From Patescibacteria group bacterium (GTDB taxonomy: Bacteria; Patescibacteriota; Microgenomatia; UBA1406; GWC2-37-13), in the NCBI GenBank assembly GCA_943356515.1, contig CALRFM010000071.1, forward strand, positions 1 through 5,775: 5,775 bases of DNA, given 5' to 3'. Numbering within the stretch: position 1 is the first letter of the stretch; each line of letters starts with the position of its first letter. Positions 1-5,775 of this stretch are shown here, in pieces. A program made the position numbers and the translations under genes. The notes beneath the pieces were generated by a model. That model was not told the origin of the DNA. It searched no databases and worked only from the letters and a program-made list of their open reading frames with translations.

Positions 1-701
1 AAATACATCATGGTATAGCTAAATTGAAATTCCTTTTTATCTATTTTTGCAACTTCTAGTTTGGGAATGAGCTTTCTGTTTTTAGCAAGGAGCATGAGAA
101 AGTATACGAGCGGTCCGACCATACCAAATATGATTATCACGTTACTTATGGTTATGGTGCCAAAATATGCAAGACCAACTATCAATAGGGTTTTTACCAC
201 ATTGGCAGTATTCAAGTAAAGATTTGATCGGAAGAATTTATTTGCTGCAAGTAGAATATTGGTTAGAAAGTTTTGCCATACATAAAAGAGCACCGAAAAT
301 GCCGTAAGGTAGAGCGTAATAGGCGGTGCTCCTGTTTTAAAAAATATCTTATCTAAATAGGGAAAGGTAAATGTAAGCACAATAATTATTATCGCCGAGA
401 AAAGAGTCTGGTAGAAAAAGGTGCTTTTAATAAAAGTGTAGAGTCGTTTGTCATCATGAGCGTAAAGTCCAGGAACTGCAGAATAAATCGTTGCGGTTGT
501 GCCAAATTCCATGATGTTTGCCAGTACATAGGCTATACCCAAAAGCACCGTCAGAACACCATACTCAGCTGGTGGCATAGTGCGCACAAGGATGAGTGCA
601 AAAAATGCAATGAATCCTACATTGAGGTAATTTCCTATTGAGTTTATGAGGATGTTTATGCTCGTGGGTTCTTTAGCGAAGTTTACAAGACGTTTGAGCA
701 T
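1..701 (-). CDS. Polysaccharide/oligosaccharide flippase, Wzx/MATE-like (3' end outside window)
   Basis: My translation from the ATG at 701-699 stays open for 233 codons to the left edge, so the C-terminal half is missing. The product is strongly hydrophobic with about six membrane segments, at roughly residues 18-40, 47-67, 94-116, 127-152, 164-182 and 185-206. A short basic N-terminus (MLKRLVNFAKEP) and charged loops such as HDDKR (82-86) separate them. The pattern of a basic start, an early helix ending in LVRTMPPAEYGVL and a following helix that starts at a Tyr-Gly is typical of membrane proteins that flip lipid-linked oligosaccharides across the cytoplasmic membrane (Polysacc_synt / MOP superfamily). 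Full family members have about 400-500 residues and 12-14 helices, so about half is present. The ATG lies three bases after the stop of the upstream deaminase gene, so it is probably translated by coupling. No Shine-Dalgarno is visible. The transported glycan cannot be told from the sequence. Confidence 0.8.
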   Translation of the reverse strand, partial: MLKRLVNFAKEPTSINILINSIGNYLNVGFIAFFALILVRTMPPAEYGVLTVLLGIAYVLANIMEFGTTATIYSAVPGLYAHDDKRLYTFIKSTFFYQTLFSAIIIIVLTFTFPYLDKIFFKTGAPPITLYLTAFSVLFYVWQNFLTNILLAANKFFRSNLYLNTANVVKTLLIVGLAYFGTITISNVIIIFGMVGPLVYFLMLLAKNRKLIPKLEVAKIDKKEFQFSYTMMY

Positions 702-704
702 AGC

Positions 705-1433
705 TTATTGTAACAAAATATCTGAGTATATATTTACGTTAGGGTGATCTAAGAGATAGCTTGCAGGAACATCTGCGTTTGGCTCAGTCATTGACATAAG
801 TGTTTTAAACACTTCTCGCTTCCCTTCCCCAGTAACCATAAGTACAATTTCTTTCGCCTCTAATATAGTAGCTATTCCCATAGTAAGGCCGAATTGCGGA
901 ATATCGTCATATGTTTTGGCCAAAGCGGCTCGAGATTTTGGGGTGATAATTATCTTACGTGTTCTACTATCTATCGCCGATCTAGGTTCGTTGAATGCAA
1001 TATGTCCGTTAAGGCCCAGGCCAAGCACTTGAAGGTCTATTCCTCCACTCTCTTTTATGAGCGTTTCGTATCGTGAACATTCCTCACTCACGTCAGCTAC
1101 TTCACCATTAAGAATATGACCATGATTCATATCAAATGTTTTATTTGTTCGGTGAAGTGGTTGCCAAAAACGATTCATCATCTCGGTATAAAAACTTCCG
1201 GTGTGGCTTTGTGCCATGGGGTAGTATTCATCTAAATTAAAAGTGTGAAGATTGCTCAGATCAATGTCAGCTTCTCCAAGGAGTTCAATGAGCTCTTCAT
1301 ACATCTGTCTGGGTGAATTGCCCGATGCCAGCCCCAGAGTAAAATGGGGTTGCGCGATTATCTTTTTGGCAATTATATGGGCAATATCTGAGCTGAGTGA
1401 TTGGTATGACTCATAGGTTTTAAGAGGGAGCAT
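705..1433 (-). CDS. nagB: Glucosamine-6-phosphate deaminase (NagB family)
   Basis: This 242-residue cytoplasmic protein should convert glucosamine 6-phosphate to fructose 6-phosphate plus ammonia, linking amino sugars to glycolysis or, in reverse, to cell-wall precursors. Family landmarks are in order: the phosphate-binding loop LASGNSPRQMYEEL (35-48), FNLDEY (65-70) with Asp68 matching catalytic Asp72 of E. coli NagB, and NGHIAFNEP (142-150) with His144 and Glu149 matching His143 and Glu148. SRTRK (156-160), TMGIATI and the late PASYLLDH follow. Asn142 replaces E. coli Asp141, a change I recall as normal in Gram-positive NagB proteins. The length matches the short forms that lack the E. coli C-terminal extension. 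The NGHIAFNEP motif argues against 6-phosphogluconolactonase, the main alternative in this superfamily. The ATG is six bases after the stop of the hydrolase gene and three bases separate its stop from the flippase start. No ribosome-binding site is obvious. Confidence 0.88.
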   Translation of the reverse strand: MLPLKTYESYQSLSSDIAHIIAKKIIAQPHFTLGLASGNSPRQMYEELIELLGEADIDLSNLHTFNLDEYYPMAQSHTGSFYTEMMNRFWQPLHRTNKTFDMNHGHILNGEVADVSEECSRYETLIKESGGIDLQVLGLGLNGHIAFNEPRSAIDSRTRKIIITPKSRAALAKTYDDIPQFGLTMGIATILEAKEIVLMVTGEGKREVFKTLMSMTEPNADVPASYLLDHPNVNIYSDILLQ

Positions 1434-1439
1434 AGTACA

Positions 1440-2642
1440 TTATACAGCCTTATATGCCATTAGGTAACTTGCCATATTCCATGACTGGAATGGTATACCC
1501 ATGGGGGTTCCCTGTTGTCCATGTAAATATTCATTAAATTCCCAGTCATTTATAGCATTCGATTCAGCCAACTTATCAAGCTGTTGTTGCGCTTGTGGGT
1601 GCTTGCTTTCACCAAGCCAGCGTACCCAAAAGCCTCCCACAAAAGGCCATATTCCGCCGTTATGGTATTGCCATGGGTAGTTTTGCTTGCCTTTTGCCAT
1701 GTATGGTCGCCAGTCGGGTTCACCTGGGTAAATAGGTGGGTATAAAACTTTTATGGGATACGGTAAATTGACTCCTGTGCGTATGACAAAGTCTGTTATG
1801 GCGTGAGCCTTCTTTTCATCTGCCAAACCCGTAATACATGCCAAGATATTGCCAAATGCCTCAAATCGCATTTCAAAACTACGATGCGATGAGTAGCCCA
1901 AATAGTATGGTAGGTATACTGCCTGACTGTTTGACCACTCAATCATTGTGCTGGCATACACCATCTTTTTGGTGTAACCATTGTTTGGAATGTAGTTCTC
2001 TGCCCTATCGTCTTTTTTATGTACCCACAATAAGGTGTTTACTCCTTCATAAATCTCATCTTTGAGTTTGACTAAATCGTTCTGCTTCTCAACCTCAATC
2101 CGAAGTTTTACTAACCAGTACCACAGAGCGTTTGAGTACAACACCGTTCCTTGACGGGGCATCTCATCGTCCCAACTGGCAGATTCTCCTTGCTCCAGCA
2201 AGCTGTCGTTATTGGTATCTTGGTAGGTAAGCCACGTGAAAGCTTTGTCTAAATTCGGTTTATATTTTTTGTAAAACTCCTGATCATTTGTTTTTTTGAC
2301 ATATTCTAAAAATGCGATTGCCCACCAAAGCGTCCCATCAATCGTTCCCGGCATCCACCAATGAATCACGTTCTTTTCTGGTTCATAATTTTGGGGGAAT
2401 TGGCCACGCTCCGATTGCGCGGGCACCAAGTTTTCTAGTGACTTTTTGGCCATCTGTATAAGCTCCTCATTACCTGAAGCCAGCATACCAAGGGTAGCTA
2501 TTCCAATATCCCTCGGAAAAAGCGATGCATAGGTACCTTTCTCCATATCTTTTGCTGGTCGGGCTGCTGCCATGCCAAAACTGGTTTGATTTTGAAGGAG
2601 GTATTCAAGTGCGAGTTTGTATGTCTGTTGGGTGGGGTTCAT
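1440..2642 (-). CDS. Intracellular (alpha/alpha)6-barrel glycoside hydrolase, GH100/GH63/debranching-enzyme-like
   Basis: This 400-residue protein has no signal peptide or membrane segment, so it should act in the cytoplasm. Its motifs follow the order seen in (alpha/alpha)6-barrel glycosidases: FPRDIGIATLGML (42-54), RGQFPQN (79-85), IDGTLWW (101-107), WDDEMPR (157-163), SNALWYW, WQYHNGGIWP (324-333) and NEYLHGQQG (370-378) followed by QSW (386-388). IDGTLWW resembles the DSGLWW stretch of GH100 neutral invertases, which carries their acid/base Asp. YHNGGIWP resembles their YHNGGSWP, and NEYLHG resembles the EYYD stretch that I believe holds the second catalytic Glu. Asp102 and Glu371 are therefore the candidate catalytic pair. 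WDDEMPR also recalls GH63 enzymes, and generic annotation might say amylo-alpha-1,6-glucosidase. The fold and hydrolase role look solid; the substrate (sucrose, a glycosyl-glycerate, an alpha-glucan or other) is undecided. The ATG is five bases after the glycosyltransferase stop. Confidence 0.75.
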   Translation of the reverse strand: MNPTQQTYKLALEYLLQNQTSFGMAAARPAKDMEKGTYASLFPRDIGIATLGMLASGNEELIQMAKKSLENLVPAQSERGQFPQNYEPEKNVIHWWMPGTIDGTLWWAIAFLEYVKKTNDQEFYKKYKPNLDKAFTWLTYQDTNNDSLLEQGESASWDDEMPRQGTVLYSNALWYWLVKLRIEVEKQNDLVKLKDEIYEGVNTLLWVHKKDDRAENYIPNNGYTKKMVYASTMIEWSNSQAVYLPYYLGYSSHRSFEMRFEAFGNILACITGLADEKKAHAITDFVIRTGVNLPYPIKVLYPPIYPGEPDWRPYMAKGKQNYPWQYHNGGIWPFVGGFWVRWLGESKHPQAQQQLDKLAESNAINDWEFNEYLHGQQGTPMGIPFQSWNMASYLMAYKAV

Positions 2643-2647
2643 AAGAT

Positions 2648-4036
2648 TTATGATATCACAAATGCATGATTGGTTTCCTGCTCAATGTGCAGATTTGCAA
2701 TGAGGTGGGCAAGGTCATTGGCTGTATTTGTGGGAGTAAATCTCGTACTAGATTGTCTAAGTAATTCTCCCAATCGAATACGATCTTGAGTTCTCATCAG
2801 GGCCATATCGATCATAGCTTTACTAAATCCTACTTGATTGGTTGCATATCTCCCATATTCTCCCACCGCCTCTTTGATCGTGCCTAAGTCAGATGCAATG
2901 ACTGTATTCCCAGACATGGTAGCCTCGGCTCCCACCATACCAAAAGACTCACGACTTGAGGGGAACACAAATGTATCACCAATGGTGTGTCCTACTTGTG
3001 CTTGCTGTTGTCCGAGAAAGTGAATACGTTGTTGAATTTCAGGATGAAACGACTGAGCAAGTGATTTGCATTGTTCTTGCATAGGGCCATCACCTATCAT
3101 GGCGCAGGCAATATTTGGTGGCCTATTTTGGAGGTGCGACAACGCATTCCAGGTATCTGCAAATCCCTGCACCACCATTTCAGGATGTTTATAATCTACC
3201 ATACGACCTTGGGAATAAAATACTTGTGTATTGTGATCAGTAATGCCCAATAACTGACTTCTAAGCGTATGCCTCAGGTTCAAGTTGTGCTCTGGAACGT
3301 AGTGCATGGGTATCGTAACCGCATGCAGTCTTTCATCTAGGTTGGGAATATCTGGATATGCTTTTAGCATCCATGTTTTTTCACACTCAGTCCAGACGAT
3401 TACTCCATCGGACTCACTCAGTATTCTCTGTTGAAGTGCTGCGCGTTTGAAATCAGTAAAAGTATATTGATACTTAGGATCAGAAACCATATCCAGTGCG
3501 TCATTTAAAGGCGCAGGTGTTTGGGCAGCTATCGCGACTGCCTCATCCACACGCCCAAACAGTGAATGGTTGCAATAGATCATAGATGGTACATGCTTCT
3601 TCTTTTCTCTTGCTCGGCTCCGCGCAGCACAAGCAGCTATCCCCGCAACCCAATAGTTGGGAAAGACGATATCAGCTCGATTGATTTGTTGATCAAATAT
3701 ATCTACAAAATATGAAGGGTCGAATGTTGTTTGTACCTCATGATATTCACCTGAAAATAAACGAGCAAGCTCTATATTACTAAGCTTTAAATCTGAAGTA
3801 CGCATGTCTACGAGATCGACGGGGAATGGCATGGGTGGTTCCATTGGTACATCAGGATATAAAGTGGTACATGAGACATCGAATCCAAGAATTTGGAGCA
3901 TATCAGTCATGGATGCTGTTGCAAAAGCCGCTCCTCCTCGTGAACCCCACAGAGATTCCTGCAGGATCGAGGTCTGGATGTGTTGATTTGGTTCGGCTTT
4001 CCAAGCTTGTGATTGCATTTCTGTACTTGTAGTCAT
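2648..4036 (-). CDS. GT4-family glycosyltransferase, sucrose-phosphate-synthase-like
   Basis: I start this 462-residue protein at the ATG at 4036-4034. The frame is open to an ATG at 4144, but that would overlap the kinase gene by 100 bases and add 36 residues without family character. The chosen start leaves an 8-base gap. The enzyme should be a cytoplasmic retaining GT-B transferase that uses a nucleotide sugar. Visible landmarks are RGGAAF (33-38) in the N-terminal acceptor domain, NYWVAG, NHSLFGR (156-162), GRMVDYKHPE (277-286) at the start of the donor domain, IGDGPM, IHFLG, and the donor-site EX7E motif SRESFGMVGAE with Glu363 and Glu371. YWxAG followed by HSLxGR is close to the HYWDAG...HSLGR pattern of sucrose-phosphate synthases and MshA-like enzymes, but the usual IPPG that follows is IPMH here. 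Full length agrees with GT4 enzymes. Donor and acceptor cannot be fixed by eye; an N-glycan or lipopolysaccharide type mannosyl/glucosyltransferase remains possible. Confidence 0.82.
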   Translation of the reverse strand: MTTSTEMQSQAWKAEPNQHIQTSILQESLWGSRGGAAFATASMTDMLQILGFDVSCTTLYPDVPMEPPMPFPVDLVDMRTSDLKLSNIELARLFSGEYHEVQTTFDPSYFVDIFDQQINRADIVFPNYWVAGIAACAARSRAREKKKHVPSMIYCNHSLFGRVDEAVAIAAQTPAPLNDALDMVSDPKYQYTFTDFKRAALQQRILSESDGVIVWTECEKTWMLKAYPDIPNLDERLHAVTIPMHYVPEHNLNLRHTLRSQLLGITDHNTQVFYSQGRMVDYKHPEMVVQGFADTWNALSHLQNRPPNIACAMIGDGPMQEQCKSLAQSFHPEIQQRIHFLGQQQAQVGHTIGDTFVFPSSRESFGMVGAEATMSGNTVIASDLGTIKEAVGEYGRYATNQVGFSKAMIDMALMRTQDRIRLGELLRQSSTRFTPTNTANDLAHLIANLHIEQETNHAFVIS

Positions 4037-4044
4037 AAGAAAAA

Positions 4045-5094
4045 TTAACGTCGTTCGGATAACGTGAGAATACCTTCTTTTTGAAGGAGATGTGGCATTC
4101 CTAAATCTCGTACATACTTTAGCACTTGTGGTGATTGTGTCCATGCTTCAAATTCTTGTGGCGTTGGAATACTTGGTACTCCATCAATTTTAGGATTTTT
4201 TGGGTCAAAATGAATTTTACATGCGGCAAAAAGGTGCGCTTTTGTTGCAGCCTCAATAGGGGTAAGACCTTGCATTGTATAGGCCATCTTAGCTGTTGTG
4301 AATGTTTCGCCAGCACCCGTAAAACTTGCACCGGTGCCAATTTGTTCTGGCGTTAAGGGAACTGATGGGATATCGGTTCGTGACCTATTTTGATAAATAC
4401 TTACACCATTGCCTCCTCTGGTAAGCACTACCTGCGGGCACGTATGTACTAAATCACGAAGTAAATAATCTCCATCAGGGAATCGTAAATCTTCATCGCT
4501 CAGATATATTGCATCTACCAGACTTGCTACGTGTCGCCAGTTGGCAAATGGACCTTCGGTAACACGCTTTGAGTCAGGGTGTACACGGCGAAAATACCCT
4601 TGCATGGTCATAGATATGGGGACTCCTGTTCCATGGAGTGCACGCAATAAATCAAGTGATACTTCATCTGAAGTTACCGTTCCAATGAGAACTTGACTCT
4701 CACTATTGAGATGGGGAAGAATAAAGGGAAGCTGTTCCATACCAATTTGTTGAGTTTTTGAAGGGTGGTCTTGTGTTCTTTTACCTCCAACATATGTATT
4801 TGCAAAGGATGTTATCTTATCTCCACCTAGAGTATGACTTAGAGCGAGATTTGTTGTTTGGAAGCCAAACGCGTGCCCATATTGTTGAAAATCACGCCAT
4901 CTGGGGTGAGTTTGAGGGGCCATGGTGAATGCATGTGTTGGCACTCCAAGGATAGAAGCAACAGCACTTGAGAAAGATACAGCACCACCAAGCTTTGCGC
5001 CAGATTCATGATCAACGGTTGTGGCATGAAGCGGTAAGTCATGGCAAACGTCTCCTAAAATGACGAGATTACCATTGTTTAAATTGGGTGCCAT
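4045..5094 (-). CDS. PfkB-family carbohydrate kinase with atypical GAGE active-site motif
   Basis: This 349-residue protein has the ribokinase/PfkB layout: a first strand with LVILGDVCHD (10-19), the GG signature in KLGGAVSFSSAVASILG (34-50), the LSDEDL segment before the nucleotide site, LTRGGNGVSIY, and the anion-hole motif SFTGAGETF (257-265). Enzymes of this fold phosphorylate a sugar or nucleoside with ATP in the cytoplasm. GGAVSFSSA, LSDEDL and a late GVPSIPTPQEF recall an uncharacterised PfkB subfamily rather than classic fructokinase or ribokinase. The motif is normally D-T-x-G-A-G-D. Here the catalytic base is Glu263 (codon GAA) and the first Asp is Ser257, so activity may be altered or lost. 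The start ATG follows a good -10 box by only about 16 bases, which supports it. It is the first gene of the presumed operon. Its substrate could be fructose released by the neighbouring hydrolase, but that rests on context only. Confidence 0.82.
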   Translation of the reverse strand: MAPNLNNGNLVILGDVCHDLPLHATTVDHESGAKLGGAVSFSSAVASILGVPTHAFTMAPQTHPRWRDFQQYGHAFGFQTTNLALSHTLGGDKITSFANTYVGGKRTQDHPSKTQQIGMEQLPFILPHLNSESQVLIGTVTSDEVSLDLLRALHGTGVPISMTMQGYFRRVHPDSKRVTEGPFANWRHVASLVDAIYLSDEDLRFPDGDYLLRDLVHTCPQVVLTRGGNGVSIYQNRSRTDIPSVPLTPEQIGTGASFTGAGETFTTAKMAYTMQGLTPIEAATKAHLFAACKIHFDPKNPKIDGVPSIPTPQEFEAWTQSPQVLKYVRDLGMPHLLQKEGILTLSERR

Positions 5095-5097
5095 ATT

Positions 5098-5147
5098 CTT
5101 AAGTTACTGTATTATATATACTCGTAGCCTGAGAATAATTACTTAAG
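5098..5147. repeat. 7-bp inverted repeat flanking the kinase promoter
   Basis: CTTAAGT at 5098-5104 is the exact reverse complement of ACTTAAG at 5141-5147, with 36 bases between. The arms sit on both sides of the -10 box, one near the expected transcription start and one upstream of the -35 region, so a dimeric regulator could bind there. CTTAAG is itself palindromic and the region is AT-rich, so chance is a real alternative. Confidence 0.25.
5104..5138 (-). promoter_or_regulatory. Predicted sigma-70-type promoter of the kinase-led operon
   Basis: On the minus strand a perfect TATAAT lies at 5116-5111, inside GTATATATAATAC. The best upstream hexamer at a 16-base spacing is TTATTC (5138-5133), a poor match to TTGACA, so the promoter rests mainly on the -10. 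Transcription would begin near 5104, leaving a leader of roughly ten bases before the ATG at 5094. That is too short for a usual Shine-Dalgarno, and none is seen. It is the only clear gap between genes in the window, and it precedes five tightly packed genes, which supports its role. Confidence 0.5.
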
Positions 5148-5160
5148 CATATTAAATATG
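5148..5160. repeat. 13-bp AT-rich palindrome downstream of the AbiEii-like gene stop
   Basis: CATATT-A-AATATG is a perfect palindrome around a central base, three bases past the TGA stop of the AbiEii-like gene. A one-base centre cannot form an RNA hairpin loop without losing pairs and there is no GC-rich stem with a U-tract, so I do not call a terminator. It could be an operator half of the kinase promoter region or simply AT-rich spacer. Confidence 0.25.
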
Positions 5161-5162
5161 TA

Positions 5163-5775
5163 TCAAAGAAGATATTTATTGGATAATCGACGCACTTCCG
5201 ATATGAAGAATCTTTTTACTGTCTCCCATTCAATGTTCTTAATCATGACTGGCATTTCAGATTCATCCGCATCTATAAAGTATCCCATGCTTTTAAGAAT
5301 AATCATTCGGTTGCTATCGATAAGATGGTATTTTTTATCATAAAATTCAAACATTTTTTCAAAGGAATATTGCTGAGAAAGAAAGTACAAATCAACATAA
5401 TCTTTTTTGGTACCACGATCTGTTATGGCGACAAGCTTCATTGCTGCAATATCTTCCAAGTTTGCAATTGCAATCCCATCAAAATCAACAGTTTCTGCAA
5501 CGAGTTTATATGAGTAATAAAAGTAACTGAACTTGACTGAGTTAAATACTCCATTTATGGTCTTTTCTGTTTGTTGGTCAGATTCATATTCTCCCAAAGA
5601 TTTGAGTTTAGTCACGATCTCATGAGAATCAAAATTGAGAGGGTTAAAAAAATCAAGATCTATTGAAATCCGATGACCAAGATGAAGAGCCAAGGCGGTA
5701 CCACCGGCTAGATAAGCGCCGTCACAGAGGTGAGATGTTCCTAGTAGGGCCAAAGCTGCTGCCGTGTTGTCAGAT
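5163..5775 (-). CDS. AbiEii/AbiGii-type nucleotidyltransferase (toxin family), 5' end outside window
   Basis: The frame runs open from the right edge to a TGA at 5165-5163, giving about 203 residues. A TTG at 5753 could be read as a start, but family-like sequence continues upstream of it, so I treat the gene as cut by the edge and lacking probably only a short N-terminus. The nucleotidyltransferase core is clear: LAGGTALALHLGHR, then SIDLDFF with the two metal-binding aspartates encoded at 5660-5658 and 5654-5652. A later EDIAAMKLVAITDRGTKKDY ending in VDL holds the Lys and Lys-Asp-x-x-Asp pattern of AbiEii proteins (about 5384-5460). Such proteins are toxins of type IV toxin-antitoxin or phage-abortive systems and can transfer nucleotides to targets such as tRNA; many orphan copies have unknown roles. 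An AbiEi-like antitoxin would be expected just upstream, off the window. By eye it is more AT-rich than the adjacent kinase and transferase genes, hinting at separate acquisition. Confidence 0.85.
   Translation of the reverse strand, partial: SDNTAAALALLGTSHLCDGAYLAGGTALALHLGHRISIDLDFFNPLNFDSHEIVTKLKSLGEYESDQQTEKTINGVFNSVKFSYFYYSYKLVAETVDFDGIAIANLEDIAAMKLVAITDRGTKKDYVDLYFLSQQYSFEKMFEFYDKKYHLIDSNRMIILKSMGYFIDADESEMPVMIKNIEWETVKRFFISEVRRLSNKYLL

Noticed and set aside
456..641. Plus-strand 61-codon open frame
   Set aside because: It lies wholly antisense to the flippase coding sequence, whose translation shows convincing membrane helices; the plus-strand product is Cys-rich with no recognisable family character.
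984..1010. Asn142 in place of the E. coli NagB Asp141 as a sign of lost activity
   Set aside because: NGHIxFNEP is, as I recall, the normal form in Gram-positive NagB enzymes, and the other catalytic residues (Asp68, His144, Glu149) are present.
705..1433. 6-phosphogluconolactonase as the identity of the NagB-like gene
   Set aside because: FNLDEY and NGHIAFNEP are deaminase signatures; lactonases typically have a DGHTASLFP-type motif instead.
4037..4144. In-frame 36-codon upstream extension of the glycosyltransferase to an ATG at 4144
   Set aside because: It would overlap the end of the kinase gene by 100 bases and has no recognisable family sequence. The ATG at 4036 gives an 8-base gap like those of the other genes.
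4119..4356. 73-codon open frames on both strands in the kinase C-terminal region
   Set aside because: Both fall inside the well-supported kinase gene and look like shadow frames with biased, non-family composition.
5095..5162. Rho-independent terminator for the AbiEii-like gene
   Set aside because: No GC-rich stem followed by a T-run is present; the palindrome at 5148-5160 has a one-base centre.
5158..5513. Plus-strand open frames of about 60 codons opposite the AbiEii-like gene
   Set aside because: The minus-strand frame has intact nucleotidyltransferase motifs; the antisense products have no recognisable features.
1..5775. CRISPR array, tRNA, rRNA, riboswitch or transposon ends
   Set aside because: No regularly spaced direct repeats, no cloverleaf-like segment, and almost no noncoding space outside 5095-5162.

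Overview
The window is a compact block of bacterial genes, all on the minus strand, and most of it looks like one sugar-handling operon. In transcription order (right to left) it holds the 3' part of an AbiEii/AbiGii-type nucleotidyltransferase gene (5163-5775, cut by the right edge), a 68-bp gap with a good promoter -10 element, a PfkB-family carbohydrate kinase (4045-5094), a GT4 glycosyltransferase (2648-4036), an (alpha/alpha)6-barrel glycoside hydrolase (1440-2642), a NagB-type glucosamine-6-phosphate deaminase (705-1433), and the 5' part of a Wzx/MATE-like polysaccharide flippase (1-701, cut by the left edge). There is no RNA gene, CRISPR array, insertion sequence or other mobile element that I can support.

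The five genes from the kinase to the flippase are separated by only 8, 5, 6 and 3 bases, so they are very probably co-transcribed from the promoter just upstream of the kinase. None of the five start codons has a recognisable purine-rich Shine-Dalgarno sequence. The tight packing, moderate to low GC, standard use of TGA as a stop (in the AbiEii gene) and divergent family members would fit a small-genome candidate-phylum bacterium (Patescibacteria/CPR such as Microgenomates). That placement is a guess from style, not from a marker gene.

Taken together, the four soluble enzymes can be read as an intracellular glycoside synthesis/turnover module. The glycosyltransferase has sucrose-phosphate-synthase-like landmarks. 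The hydrolase resembles clan GH-G enzymes, especially GH100 neutral invertases. The kinase could re-phosphorylate a released sugar, and NagB makes fructose 6-phosphate from glucosamine 6-phosphate. Fructose 6-phosphate would link all four if the glycoside is sucrose or a relative, but this is inference. The kinase has Glu in place of the near-invariant catalytic Asp of the GAGD motif, which makes its activity the main open question. The flippase at the operon end could instead tie the set to surface glycan production. The AbiEii-like gene is probably a separate, possibly laterally acquired, defence or toxin-antitoxin unit whose partner would lie outside the window.
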